Shown piece by piece: positions 17,834 through 26,943 of a stretch of DNA of 49,693 nucleotides (positions are counted from its first letter, which is position 1; each line of letters begins with the position of its first letter). A program made the translations under genes and the position numbers. This DNA comes from Alphaproteobacteria bacterium (GTDB lineage Bacteria; Pseudomonadota; Alphaproteobacteria; UBA9655), in NCBI GenBank assembly GCA_017992885.1, contig JAGONT010000017.1, positions 1 to 49,693 on the forward strand, given 5' to 3'. The notes beneath the pieces are model-generated. The model was not told where the DNA came from. It was given only the letters and a program-made list of their open reading frames with translations, and ran no database searches.

Positions 17834-18542
17834 TAAAATTGCCCTTATTACCGGAGCTTCTCGAGGGATAGGCGCAGCTGTTGCAAAACGCTTCGCTCAA
17901 GAAGGGGCTCAACTTATTCTTGTGGCTCGCTCTATAGCTGAGCTTGAAGCCGTTGATGACGATGTTCAAAAATACGGCTCTTCTGCCGTTCTGGTTCCCT
18001 TTGATTTAACCGATTTACCCCGCATAAATGACTTAGCAAAATCCATCGCTGAGCGCTTTGGACGCCTTGATATTCTTATTGGCAATGCGGCAATCTTAGG
18101 GGGGTTAACCCCCATGACTCATCTCACACCAACCCTCTGGCACAAAATTATGACAACCAATCTCCATGCCAACTGGCACCTCTTAAAAGCTATGGAACCC
18201 TTGTTGATAAAAGCCGGTAACGCGCGCGTTGTTTTTGTCACTAGTGAGGTGGGGAGCCACCCTACTCCCTATTGGGGAGCCTATGGCGTCAGTAAAGCAG
18301 CCCTTGAAATGATGGCAAAAACCTATGCCTTAGAAAACAACCATCTTGGCCTTAAGGTTAACCTTATTGATCCAGGTGCGATCCGTACCTCTATGACTAC
18401 CGAATGGATGCCTGGACAAGATCCTCTGACCCTCCCCTCACCCGACGAAATTACCGAAGCCTTCGTCTGCCTTTCTGAATTCACATGCCCTTGGCACGGT
18501 GAAGTTTTAAAGGCAAGGGACGCCTGTGTTTGTGATAGATAA
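17814..18542 (+). CDS. Short-chain dehydrogenase/reductase
   Basis: A 242-residue classical SDR. It has the nucleotide-binding TGASRGIG (residues 15-22), the NAAI motif corresponding to NNAG (about 90), and the catalytic pair in YGVSKAALEMM (tyrosine and lysine about 160-164), with a serine in VTSEVGS before it. ARS after the second strand suggests NADP preference, because a basic residue follows it. The substrate is unknown; such genes at this position in Alphaproteobacteria are often annotated as YciK-like or fatty-acid-type oxidoreductases. It overlaps cvpA by 20 bases and ends the plus-strand operon. Confidence 0.85.
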   Translation: MKQRLNNKIALITGASRGIGAAVAKRFAQEGAQLILVARSIAELEAVDDDVQKYGSSAVLVPFDLTDLPRINDLAKSIAERFGRLDILIGNAAILGGLTPMTHLTPTLWHKIMTTNLHANWHLLKAMEPLLIKAGNARVVFVTSEVGSHPTPYWGAYGVSKAALEMMAKTYALENNHLGLKVNLIDPGAIRTSMTTEWMPGQDPLTLPSPDEITEAFVCLSEFTCPWHGEVLKARDACVCDR

Positions 18543-18596
18543 AAATAAACAAAACCATTAACGGGAATTATGTCAATTTAACAATCTGTTGTATTA

Positions 18597-19856
18597 CTAA
18601 GCTCCTCCTCCTCCATTGAGTTCACACTCATGCTTTATAACCAGTTCCTTGAGCATTGGGCGCAGAATCTCATAAGCCTCTTCATGCCATATACCGTCTT
18701 CAGATAACTGATCTTTAAATTCTTCCCTCCATTTTTGAGCGGGAAATTCAACACCCTGGACAGCAAATTGTTGTACAATATCATTATCAAGGAAACATTT
18801 GATCGTCAGTGCACTAAGCTGTAAGGGAGTCGTTTTAATTTCCAAGGAACGAATGCCAAAATCAGGATTAGGCTTAAAGATTAGCCTTTGCGATTCTTGA
18901 TTAAACTGCCAACCAACCTCATCTAATCCTTGTGGAAGGCATAAGCAAAGAAAATGAATGTCTGGCATTTCTCGTTCCAGATGGGTTTCATAATAATGAC
19001 GCATAAGACGTAAAAAACTATTCAGGCTCCCTCCGGTCGCCAGCATGTCAACGATATAAAGTTTTTCTGTGATCTTATTCATCCCTTTTTGAGTCAAATA
19101 GTCTTCATAGAATGTTAACTTTGAGGGGGTAACCATACACCGCTTTATGTTCTCTTCTGTCTCTTGATAATGAGCGGCTTTACGCAAAGTCACCTCATCG
19201 GGCGTACCAGAAAAACTAAGGTGAATACTGTGTTCTTCAAGAGAAAGCTCGGGGTGTTTTTGTTTGCAGAGTTCCTCATAAGCCACTTGAGGGAGACACG
19301 GCGTCCGCCCGACAAAAACAACAGGGGCATTTCCTTCCCTAGCAAGAACATCTGCAATATGGTGTGCGCTCAAAGCGATATCCTCAATGATCGTAATATG
19401 CGCCATATTTTTCTTTCTAGAAAAGAAGCCGCCAAAGGGAGTTTGTGCTGGATGGGCTTTACGATACTTTGCCATTTCTTGCAATTCACCAAGTCGCTGA
19501 GTTTGCGCCGCCCTTTCCCCCCTGAACAAAATGGAACTATAAGTTTCGCTTAAGGCGTAACGTTTCAAGAGCTGCAAATACTCACCTTTCTCAAAGAGAA
19601 GTTGACTCGGCCCTGGGGAAGGTAAAAAATCACTTTCCGCAATCAGTTCAGGAAACTTAGTTGATAAAAAATTAATCTGATCTGTTGGCTGATCGTGATC
19701 TAAGAAGTTTAGGCTGCGTCCAATTGGGGTGGCACTTGATTGAAAAAGGGTTGGATCTTCTGCCATGCCCTGAGCGGGATCAGCAAATAATAAAGCTAAG
19801 GCTGTACTAAATGCAGAAAATAAAAAACCAAATGATAAGACTTTATGTACTACCAT
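18597..19856 (-). CDS. Exported protein with a phosphoribosyltransferase-like core, unknown function
   Basis: A 419-residue protein from ATG 19856, preferred over an upstream in-frame TTG at 19868 because GGAG lies six bases before the ATG. It opens with a signal-peptide-like stretch (MVVHKVLSFGFLFSAFSTAL). The centre has two features of type I phosphoribosyltransferases: a strand-turn VVFVGRTPCLPQ (about residue 195) and the PRPP-loop-like IVDMLATGGSLNSF (about 290). The latter resembles the DPMLATGGS loop of uracil phosphoribosyltransferase. The remainder matches nothing I recognise. The tail ends in five small residues (GGGGA). An exported PRTase fold is unexpected, because PRPP is cytosolic; the protein might be retained, exported to a host or catalytically dead. 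The gene converges with the SDR gene and has 77 bases before the GNAT gene. Confidence 0.5.
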   Translation of the reverse strand: MVVHKVLSFGFLFSAFSTALALLFADPAQGMAEDPTLFQSSATPIGRSLNFLDHDQPTDQINFLSTKFPELIAESDFLPSPGPSQLLFEKGEYLQLLKRYALSETYSSILFRGERAAQTQRLGELQEMAKYRKAHPAQTPFGGFFSRKKNMAHITIIEDIALSAHHIADVLAREGNAPVVFVGRTPCLPQVAYEELCKQKHPELSLEEHSIHLSFSGTPDEVTLRKAAHYQETEENIKRCMVTPSKLTFYEDYLTQKGMNKITEKLYIVDMLATGGSLNSFLRLMRHYYETHLEREMPDIHFLCLCLPQGLDEVGWQFNQESQRLIFKPNPDFGIRSLEIKTTPLQLSALTIKCFLDNDIVQQFAVQGVEFPAQKWREEFKDQLSEDGIWHEEAYEILRPMLKELVIKHECELNGGGGA

Positions 19857-19933
19857 AAAATTCTCCAATAAACAAAATATAATATAAAAACTGCAAATTC
19901 TTACAATAAATATATAACAGATGTCAAGAAAAA

Positions 19934-20218
19934 TTAACTTGCCACAAGCTTTTTATATTCTGGATGTCGTTTGATAAATTGCTCAATGAAAGAGCACGTC
20001 GGAATCACTTGATAACCATTGTCCGCTGCAAAATCTAAGGCAAATTTTGCAAGTTCTTGACCGATTTGCCGACCCTGCAATTCAGAAGGGACAAAGGTGC
20101 TATAATAGTCCAAAATTTTTTCATCAGCCAAAATAGAATATTTTAATGTAGCTGTTTTACCGTCAACAATTGCAACAAATTGCCCGCGGTCTTTATCATG
20201 GGTAATGGCTAAGGTCAT
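19934..20218 (-). CDS. Small GNAT-type N-acetyltransferase (YjdJ-like)
   Basis: A 94-residue single-domain protein of the short GNAT class. The acetyl-CoA loop is seen as VPSELQGRQIGQELAKFAL, and a C-terminal block IPTCSFIEQFIKRHPEYKKL follows with the conserved cysteine of this group. An N-terminal beta strand set (FVAIVDGKTATLKYSI) precedes it. Members of this compact family act on unknown small substrates. It begins 19 bases after the SCO1 gene stop and probably shares its transcript. Confidence 0.85.
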   Translation of the reverse strand: MTLAITHDKDRGQFVAIVDGKTATLKYSILADEKILDYYSTFVPSELQGRQIGQELAKFALDFAADNGYQVIPTCSFIEQFIKRHPEYKKLVAS

Positions 20219-20236
20219 GTTAAGATTCTCATTTCT

Positions 20237-20875
20237 TTATTCTCCTTTTGCAAGATACAGCTTCACTCTTTTGACAATATCAGCTGCAGGGCTTTGGTGA
20301 TTAAAGTGAGCCCGATAATTCCCCTCCTTGTCCATCAAATAGATCAAAGAAGAGTGATCCATGAGATAATCCGTTTCTCCCCTCTCTTCTGACGCTCGCG
20401 CAGCATGAACCTTATAGGCTTTGACCGCTTGGTTCACTTGAGCTTTAGAGCCCGTTAGCATCACAAAATCCTTATGGAAATTTTGGGTATAGATTTGCAA
20501 TTGTGAAGACGTATCTCGCTGGGGATCTATGGTAATAAAAATGGGTTGTACATTCTTACTTCCTCCAAGCTGCTGCAGAGCTTCACTCATGTTGTAAAGA
20601 GCGGTAGGACAAATATCAGGACAATAGGTATAGCCAAAATACACCAGCATGGGCTTGCCCTTAAAGTCCGTATCCTTCCAAACCTTCCCCTTGTGATCAA
20701 CCAGTTCAAAAGCTCCCCCAATCGTCGGTATCCCCCCTTGTGGTCCCGGTATATCTTTGGCAAAAGCCACCATATTATGTGATTTTTGAGTTTGAATAAT
20801 CCCTAAAATACCAAAGAGCAAAATGGCAAATCCAATCGCTCCTACTGTCAACACATTACGACGTTGTCGCTCCAT
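20237..20875 (-). CDS. SCO1/SenC-family copper chaperone for cytochrome oxidase
   Basis: A membrane-anchored thioredoxin-like protein that delivers copper to the CuA site of cytochrome c oxidase. In 212 residues it has an N-terminal membrane anchor (VLTVGAIGFAILLFGILGII), the Cu-binding CPDIC motif in GYTYCPDICPTAL (about residue 88), and the distal histidine in MDHSSLIYLMD (about 174). All three copper ligands are present. GGAGGGAG precedes the ATG. It implies an aerobic respiratory chain. The gene lies 90 bases after ugpB on the same strand. Confidence 0.93.
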   Translation of the reverse strand: MERQRRNVLTVGAIGFAILLFGILGIIQTQKSHNMVAFAKDIPGPQGGIPTIGGAFELVDHKGKVWKDTDFKGKPMLVYFGYTYCPDICPTALYNMSEALQQLGGSKNVQPIFITIDPQRDTSSQLQIYTQNFHKDFVMLTGSKAQVNQAVKAYKVHAARASEERGETDYLMDHSSLIYLMDKEGNYRAHFNHQSPAADIVKRVKLYLAKGE

Positions 20876-20965
20876 ACTCCCTCCGTTTGATGAAGTCTAA
20901 AGGAAGTATGCGATGCATTCGAAAAAAAATCACGGGGTTTTTTAAAAGTGAGAGCTTTTAAAAAT

Positions 20966-22279
20966 CTAAAACACCTCATGTTCTGCTTTTTGAATGAGAC
21001 TGTTTCCTTGTTTTACGGCCTCATCCAATGCCTCTTGTGCTGATTGTTTCCCCGCAAACGCCCGTTCCATACCATCAATCAGAACCTCTCGCACTTCAAC
21101 AAATCCAGGGATACGAATCCCTTTAGAGTACGGTGTAGAGGGAAGCATTAAGGACTGAATGGCGATGTCATTATGCATATTCTTTTGATAATAGCCTGAA
21201 GCCTTTAATTTTTCATAGGCAGCCTTTGAAATCGGCAAATATCCAGTTGCCTCTACCCACGCTTGCTGATTTTCCGGACTGGCTAAAAAATTAAAAAAGA
21301 CGGCCACTCCTTTTTCCTCTAGTTCGCTATGACCCTTCATCGCCCAAAGAGCGGCTCCTCCCGTCACAAGATTATGAGGTTCCTTTGTTAAGGTTGCCCA
21401 ATAAGGAATCGGTCCTGCTCCAATATCAAACTTAGAATCCTTTTTAAGGATAGCCATCCGAGAGTTCGATTGCATAATCATCGCACACTGACCACTTGTA
21501 AAGAGAGGCTCAATGTCAGCGACAATGCGACCGCCATACTTGAAAATTCCCTTTTTTTGCCAGTCAGCAAATTTATCAATATTAAAGACATAAGATACAG
21601 TGTTGACTAGAAGCTGCGCCCCTTTTCCTTCAAAACCATTCTCCTTTGTGGCAAAGGGCACGTTATGGCGCGCTCCAAAATGTTCGAGTAAATACCCCGA
21701 TGGCCAAGCCGTTGTCAGCGCACAGGCATATCCTGCTTGTTTAAGCTTTACGGCAAAATCTTCAACTTCTTCCCACGTTTTGGGAGACGTATTCGGATCG
21801 AGGCCAGCCTTTTGAAAAGCGTCTTTATTATAAAACAGCATGCCCGTTGAAATATTAAAGGGGAGCCCTTGAAACCGCCCCTTTTCATCGGAATAAAAGT
21901 CAATGATGGCGGGAATGAGTCCTTCACTAGTGATTTGGTATCCATATTTTTGCAAAAGTTCATGAGCGGGACTATAAAGGTCTTGTTGACCCCGCAAAGT
22001 TGGGGTTGCAATCTCATAGACTTGCAAAATATGGGGAGGATTTGTTTTTTCTCTGACTGCTTTAACGCCTGCTTTAAAGGTTTCTGTATAATTCCCTTTA
22101 TTTGTCAAACAAACTTTATAGTCTTTTTGTGATCCATTAAATCGATCCACCACCTCTTTGAGCTTGTCACCGAGAAATCCTTCCATAGCATGCCACATTT
22201 CCAACTGGATAGGATCTGCCAAAAGGGATGAGATTGACAAAAATGAACTGAGGAGAAAGTAAAATAGTTTTATTCTCAT
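20966..22279 (-). CDS. ugpB: Extracellular solute-binding protein, UgpB-like (glycerol-3-phosphate)
   Basis: A 437-residue periplasmic binding protein with a signal peptide (MRIKLFYFLLSSFLSISSLLA). The start of the mature part (QLEMWHAMEGFLGDKLKEVV) and FNISTGMLFYNKDAFQKAGLDP are typical of UgpB, which captures sn-glycerol-3-phosphate or its diesters. Also present are TGGAALWAMKG and a C-terminal YTPYSKG-like block (PSTPYSKGIRIPGFVEVREV). No ugpA, ugpE or ugpC gene is next to it, so it is an orphan here and its transporter must be elsewhere. It is downstream of gatB, separated by a palindromic element. The family is firm and the ligand is inferred. Confidence 0.87.
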   Translation of the reverse strand: MRIKLFYFLLSSFLSISSLLADPIQLEMWHAMEGFLGDKLKEVVDRFNGSQKDYKVCLTNKGNYTETFKAGVKAVREKTNPPHILQVYEIATPTLRGQQDLYSPAHELLQKYGYQITSEGLIPAIIDFYSDEKGRFQGLPFNISTGMLFYNKDAFQKAGLDPNTSPKTWEEVEDFAVKLKQAGYACALTTAWPSGYLLEHFGARHNVPFATKENGFEGKGAQLLVNTVSYVFNIDKFADWQKKGIFKYGGRIVADIEPLFTSGQCAMIMQSNSRMAILKKDSKFDIGAGPIPYWATLTKEPHNLVTGGAALWAMKGHSELEEKGVAVFFNFLASPENQQAWVEATGYLPISKAAYEKLKASGYYQKNMHNDIAIQSLMLPSTPYSKGIRIPGFVEVREVLIDGMERAFAGKQSAQEALDEAVKQGNSLIQKAEHEVF

Positions 22280-22297
22280 ATATACCCATTGAACTTA

Positions 22298-22434
22298 AAG
22301 ATACCCTATCCCTACCGACGGGTGTCATTCCCGCGTAGGCGGGAATCACAAAAGAGCTGTTTTGTTACAGATAGTTGTATTGGATCCCCGCTTTCGCGGG
22401 GATGACACCATAGAAACACAAGATAAGGTATCTT
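22298..22434. repeat. 137-bp palindromic mosaic element with terminal inverted repeats
   Basis: The ends are AAGATACCCTATC (22298-22310) and GATAAGGTATCTT (22422-22434), inverted repeats with one mismatch. Inside are two hairpins: TTCCCGCGTAGGCGGGAA (about 22329-22346) and ATCCCCGCTTTCGCGGGGAT (about 22383-22402). This is the common bacterial palindrome that reads DSRFRGND when translated. A diverged copy lies inside the coding region at 28405-28510. The element fills the space between gatB and ugpB and may act as a processing site or terminator between them. Confidence 0.88.
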
Positions 22435-22452
22435 CAGCATATCTCTCGTTAA

Positions 22453-23931
22453 TTATCCTTCTAATTTTTTCTTGAGAAGGCTATTCACAAGTTCAGGATT
22501 TGCTTTTCCTGCCATCGCCTTCATGACTTGGCCAACAAAAAAACCAAAAAGCTTGTCTTTTCCACCCTTATACTGATCCACCATCCCCGTATGCTCAGAA
22601 AGAACCGTATCAATGACTGCTAAAATAGCGCCATCATCTGAGACTTGTTTTAACCCATGCTGATCAATCAAACTGCGAGAGTCTTGGCCAGAATCCCACA
22701 TAAGGACAAAAATTTCTTTTGCCATCTTTCCCGAAATAACTCCTTCAGCAATGTGGTTAATCAGTCCCGCCAAATGGGCCGGAGAAACGGAACAGTCTTC
22801 AATTCCTTTTCCTTCTCGATTAAGAACCGCAAAGACTTCTCCAATTAACCAGTTAACTAAGAGCTTTGCTGTTTTTGAGTTAAGGGGAGTTAAAAATTTC
22901 AAGGCTTGCTCAAAATAAGCTGCTGTCTCCATTTCAGATACCAAAACCGAAGCATCATAGACGGAAAGCTCATAGTCTTTCATTAAGCGGGCCTTTTTCG
23001 TATCTGGAAGCTCGGGTAAACCCCGTCGAATGTCTTCTACCCAAGCTGCATCGATCACAAGAGGTGGCAAATCAGGATCGGGAAAATAACGATAGTCATG
23101 GGCGTTTTCTTTACTGCGCATGGAACGTGTTGTCCCTCTTGCCGCATCAAAAAGACGAGTTTCTTGAAGAACTTCTCCTCCTTCTTCCAAAATCGAAATC
23201 TGCCGTTCTGCTTCGTAGTGAATCGCTTGAGCTAAAAACTTAATCGAGTTTACATTTTTAATTTCAGCTCGAATGCCCAATGGACTCCCAGGCTTTCTAA
23301 CAGAAACGTTGACATCAACGCGCATACTCCCCTGATCCATGTTTCCATCACAAGTCCCCAAGCATCGCACAATTGACCGCAATTTATGCACGTAAGCCGC
23401 CGCTTCTTCTGCACTGCGTAAATCAGGTTCAGAAACAATTTCCATCAAGGCTACGCCACAGCGATTAAGATCGATATAGGACTTTTCAGGATGCTGATCA
23501 TGAATGCTCTTGCCTGCATCTTGTTCAAGGTGAAGGCGGGTAATCCCAATACGACGCACAGTGCCGTCTTCAAGATCAATATCCAAATGCCCTTTTCCTA
23601 CAATAGGCTGAGTATATTGGGAAATTTGGTAACCGGCTGGCAGGTCCGCATAAAAATAATTCTTGCGATCAAACACCGAAACCAAATTAATTTCGGCATT
23701 AATTCCCAACCCCGTCTTCACGGCTTGTTCCACACAAAGCTGATTAATTACAGGAAGCATTCCTGGCAGGGCTGCATCAACAAAAGAAACCTGGGTATTC
23801 GGATCAGCGCCAAAAACAGTGGCGGCTCCTGAAAAAAGTTTCGCTTTCGAAGCTACCTGAGCATGCACTTCCAGACCAATGACCAGTTCCCATGGCCCCG
23901 TCGTCCCTTCATATATATATTGATTTGCCAT
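22453..23931 (-). CDS. gatB: Aspartyl/glutamyl-tRNA amidotransferase subunit B
   Basis: GatB binds misacylated Glu-tRNA(Gln) or Asp-tRNA(Asn) and activates it for amidation. The 492-residue protein has [13 protein letters not shown] near its start, [41 protein letters not shown], and [16 protein letters not shown], all family signatures, plus the C-terminal YqeY-like tail domain (from about 400). It starts nine bases after the gatA stop in a gatC-gatA-gatB operon. The complete set means Gln-tRNA, and perhaps Asn-tRNA, is made indirectly. Confidence 0.97.
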   Translation of the reverse strand: MANQYIYEGTTGPWELVIGLEVHAQVASKAKLFSGAATVFGADPNTQVSFVDAALPGMLPVINQLCVEQAVKTGLGINAEINLVSVFDRKNYFYADLPAGYQISQYTQPIVGKGHLDIDLEDGTVRRIGITRLHLEQDAGKSIHDQHPEKSYIDLNRCGVALMEIVSEPDLRSAEEAAAYVHKLRSIVRCLGTCDGNMDQGSMRVDVNVSVRKPGSPLGIRAEIKNVNSIKFLAQAIHYEAERQISILEEGGEVLQETRLFDAARGTTRSMRSKENAHDYRYFPDPDLPPLVIDAAWVEDIRRGLPELPDTKKARLMKDYELSVYDASVLVSEMETAAYFEQALKFLTPLNSKTAKLLVNWLIGEVFAVLNREGKGIEDCSVSPAHLAGLINHIAEGVISGKMAKEIFVLMWDSGQDSRSLIDQHGLKQVSDDGAILAVIDTVLSEHTGMVDQYKGGKDKLFGFFVGQVMKAMAGKANPELVNSLLKKKLEG

Positions 23932-23940
23932 CGTAAACCC

Positions 23941-25422
23941 TTAACTTTCTAAAAAAGATTTAAACTCAGCCGCTTCTTCCAGAACATGCCCCGCTTGGAA
24001 AAGAACATTCTCATCAAAAGCCGGACCTATCAACTGAAGCCCCAAAGGAAGCCCTTCCTTTGAAAGTCCTGCAGGGATGGATAAGCTGGGAAGACCCGCA
24101 AGATTTGCCGGAACGGTTAACACATCATTCAAATACATCACCACGGGATCTGTCGGTTTTTCATCTAGGGCGAAGGCTGTCGAAGGCGTTGTTGGGGTTA
24201 AGATGACATCCACTTTTTGAAAAGCAACTTCAAAATCCTGCTTAATCAGTCTGCGTACTTTTTGCGCTTTCAGGTAATAGGCATCATAATAGCCTGCTGA
24301 CAATACATAAGTCCCAATCAGAATGCGCCGCTGAACTTCCTCACCAAAACCTTGACTCCGTGTATTTTCATAAAGCTCATCTAAGGTTTTACCTGGGACG
24401 CGAAGACCGTAACGCACCCCATCATAGCGTGCCAGATTAGAAGAAGCCTCTGCGGGCGCTAAAACATAATAAGTGGGCAGACTATACTTTGTATGGGGAA
24501 GGCTGATCTCTATAATTTCTGCCCCAGCTTCTTTAAGCCATTGTGTCCCCTTTTCCCAAAGTTTCACAATATCATCTGGCATGCCCTCTAACAAATATTC
24601 TTTAGGAATCCCCACTCTTAGTCCTTTAACTCCCTGAGTGAGCGCTTTTTCAAAGGACGAAACGGGAATATTAGCAGAGGTTGAATCTTTTGGATCATAC
24701 CCTGCCATCACCTCTAGCATAAGAGCCGCATCCCTAACATCTCGTGTGATAGGACCCGCTTGATCAAGGGAGGAAGCAAAGGCCACCATTCCCCATCGTG
24801 AGCACCGTCCATAGGTCGGTTTAAGCCCTACAACCCCACTAAAGGCAGCAGGTTGACGAATAGACCCTCCTGTATCAGTTGCCGTAGCAGCAATAGCCAA
24901 TCCTCCTGCCACAGCCGCCGCTGACCCTCCTGAAGATCCTCCTGGCGTTAAATCTTTGCCATCAGCTCGCTTCCAAGGATTAATAACATTGCCGTAAAAA
25001 CTGGTGATATTGGCGGATCCCATGGCAAACTCATCCATGTTGGTCTTGCCTAAAAAGACCGCCCCCGCATTTTTTAAATTCAGGCTCACAGTTGACTCAT
25101 ACGGAGGTTTAAATCCTTCAAGAATATGAGAACCCGCTGTCGTCTGAATGCCTTCAGTACAAAAAAGATCCTTAATGGCAAGAGGAAGACCTTCCAGCGC
25201 ACTCGCCTTGCCTTCAGAAAGCCGTTCATCACTTTTTCTGGCCATATCTAAAGCAAGGTCAGGCAATTCCAAAATATAGGCATTCAAAAGCCTATGATGT
25301 TCCATCGAGGCTAAATAGGCCTTTGTCAATTCCACAGACGAAAACTTTTTCTGGCGCAGGCCTTGTCTAGCTTCCGCCAGTGTCATCCGAATGAGATCAT
25401 TTTTTAAAGCAAGATTTATCAT
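23941..25422 (-). CDS. gatA: Aspartyl/glutamyl-tRNA amidotransferase subunit A
   Basis: GatA releases ammonia from glutamine for the GatB active site. The 493-residue amidase-signature protein shows the catalytic lysine in [10 protein letters not shown] (about residue 84), and the glycine/serine-rich amidase loop [19 protein letters not shown] with its cis-serine, then [25 protein letters not shown] with the nucleophilic serine. All residues of the Ser-cisSer-Lys triad are present. It follows gatC by three bases. The start at 25422 has GTGGAATAA upstream; a second ATG lies at 25389. Confidence 0.97.
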   Translation of the reverse strand: MINLALKNDLIRMTLAEARQGLRQKKFSSVELTKAYLASMEHHRLLNAYILELPDLALDMARKSDERLSEGKASALEGLPLAIKDLFCTEGIQTTAGSHILEGFKPPYESTVSLNLKNAGAVFLGKTNMDEFAMGSANITSFYGNVINPWKRADGKDLTPGGSSGGSAAAVAGGLAIAATATDTGGSIRQPAAFSGVVGLKPTYGRCSRWGMVAFASSLDQAGPITRDVRDAALMLEVMAGYDPKDSTSANIPVSSFEKALTQGVKGLRVGIPKEYLLEGMPDDIVKLWEKGTQWLKEAGAEIIEISLPHTKYSLPTYYVLAPAEASSNLARYDGVRYGLRVPGKTLDELYENTRSQGFGEEVQRRILIGTYVLSAGYYDAYYLKAQKVRRLIKQDFEVAFQKVDVILTPTTPSTAFALDEKPTDPVVMYLNDVLTVPANLAGLPSLSIPAGLSKEGLPLGLQLIGPAFDENVLFQAGHVLEEAAEFKSFLES

Positions 25423-25425
25423 TTT

Positions 25426-25713
25426 TTATTCCACAACTTTAGGGACAACAAACATATTACACGCAATATCAGGCGCATTAGCGAGTATTTTTTCTACATA
25501 ATCTCCATCATCAACCTTATCTCTACGAAAAGGCATTGAAGGTGTATTAACGCTTGTCATGCTTTCAACATGAGAGGTATCAACTTCATTAAGTTGATCT
25601 ATAAAATCAAGAATATGATTAAGGTCTTGTTGCATGGGATCAATACGTTCAGCAGGCAGCTTAAGACGAGCAAGCACGGCAATGCGTTTGACAGTTTCTT
25701 GATCCAATGACAT
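25426..25713 (-). CDS. gatC: Aspartyl/glutamyl-tRNA amidotransferase subunit C
   Basis: The 95-residue GatC wraps around GatA and stabilises the GatAB interface. It begins MSLDQETVKRIAVLARLKL and continues with QDLNHILDFIDQLNEVDTS, then the MPFRRDKV segment, all typical of GatC. GAGG precedes the start. It is the first gene of the gatCAB operon, divergent from the TSUP gene with about 135 bases between, where its promoter should lie. Confidence 0.95.
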   Translation of the reverse strand: MSLDQETVKRIAVLARLKLPAERIDPMQQDLNHILDFIDQLNEVDTSHVESMTSVNTPSMPFRRDKVDDGDYVEKILANAPDIACNMFVVPKVVE

Positions 25714-25848
25714 TGTATATCCTCCATGTTAAGTTTCATAATCCAAGACAAAGGCGTCATAACGTGACTCTTAATCTTCCTAGTACCTGGTTTCTAATTT
25801 CTGATATAGTCATAATTGTTTTTTAGCTCGGGGTTAAGGGGAAAAATC

Positions 25849-26613
25849 ATGGCAATCGTAGATCCTGTCATTTTATGGACAATCGTCGGGGGTGGAGCGG
25901 GTATTATCCTAGGCCTTGCCGGAACAGGAGGAGGTGTCATTTCTATTCCAATTTTAGTGGGCCTTGGAGGATACAATATCAAAGACGCCTCAGGATATGG
26001 ACTTTTAGCTCTTATGGTAGGTGCCGCTTTATCGTGGCTTATACAACGAAAAAATACTCTTTACCCCATATCAGCCGTCCTCATTCTTTTTGCAGGAAGC
26101 ATTGCTTTTTTGACGGCCCCTTTAAAAGCCCTTGCTCCTCATTGGCTTGTGATCTTTATTTTAAATGGGACATGCTTGTTTAGCCTTTATAGCTTATGGA
26201 TCCTGCGTAATCCAGCAGACTCTGGAGAGGAACTTCCTCTTACTTACCAACTGAAAACAGCGACTGTCGGAGGAATGATTACAGGTTTTTTAAGCACGAT
26301 GACAGGCCTTGGAGGGGGGGTTGTCATTATCCCTTGGCTTACCGCAGTTACACGTCTTAAATTTGAACAAGCTATGGCCTGTAGTTTATTAACTATTGCA
26401 GCAACAGCTCCTCTTTCTGCGTGGAGACAAGGAAAGTTTGACTTAACGCTCGAGGAGTGGGCAGGACTTGCAGGAGGCATTATTGTTACGGGTTTAATCG
26501 TTAAAAGAATAACTAAATATATTGCTCCTTTTCACATGGTTCTTGTGAGAAAGCTTACGATGACTGGCGTCATTTTTATGGTCATGTTAAAAACCTTAGA
26601 AGCCCTCTTTTAA
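25849..26613 (+). CDS. TSUP (TauE/SafE) family membrane transporter
   Basis: A 254-residue protein with about seven or eight membrane segments in two related halves. Each half carries a glycine-rich family signature: GIILGLAGTGGGVISIPIL (about residues 16-35) and GFLSTMTGLGGGVVIIPWL (about 145-165). TSUP proteins transport sulfite, organosulfonates or other sulfur anions. ATG 25849 is preferred to an upstream in-frame TTG because AAGGGG sits eight bases before it. A rhodanese follows 15 bases later, a pairing that supports a role in sulfur anion movement or sulfane-sulfur handling. The substrate is not shown. Confidence 0.88.
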   Translation: MAIVDPVILWTIVGGGAGIILGLAGTGGGVISIPILVGLGGYNIKDASGYGLLALMVGAALSWLIQRKNTLYPISAVLILFAGSIAFLTAPLKALAPHWLVIFILNGTCLFSLYSLWILRNPADSGEELPLTYQLKTATVGGMITGFLSTMTGLGGGVVIIPWLTAVTRLKFEQAMACSLLTIAATAPLSAWRQGKFDLTLEEWAGLAGGIIVTGLIVKRITKYIAPFHMVLVRKLTMTGVIFMVMLKTLEALF

Positions 26614-26628
26614 GAAAGCAACAATTGT

Positions 26629-26940
26629 ATGCAATCCCATGAAATTACGATCGAAGATGTACAGCTCCATCGAGAAAAATACATTCTTGTCGATGTCCGT
26701 GAACCTCATGAACTCATAGGACCTGAAGGACACATTGAAGGCGCTATTTTAGCAACCTTAGGATGGGCTTTAACCCACTTTTTAGAATTCGCAAATCCTG
26801 ACAAAGAATACGTTTTTATTTGTCGTAGTGGAGTTCGTTCAGGAAAAGCTTGTGAGCTTGCTTATAATCATGGTTTTACCAAAAGTTATAATATGAAAGG
26901 TGGAATGCTCGCCTGGAATGAAAAGCAAGGAAAATTTTAG
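26629..26940 (+). CDS. Single-domain rhodanese (sulfurtransferase)
   Basis: A 103-residue rhodanese. It has DVREPHELIGPEGHIEGAI near the N-terminus, the active-site cysteine in FICRSGVRSGKA (about residue 66), and the C-terminal strand-helix NMKGGMLAWNEK. The loop CRSGVRS has the usual six residues, consistent with transfer of sulfane sulfur. It is cytosolic, with no signal. It lies between the TSUP gene and birA, three bases before the latter, so all three are likely one transcript. Confidence 0.92.
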   Translation: MQSHEITIEDVQLHREKYILVDVREPHELIGPEGHIEGAILATLGWALTHFLEFANPDKEYVFICRSGVRSGKACELAYNHGFTKSYNMKGGMLAWNEKQGKF

Positions 26941-26943
26941 CCT

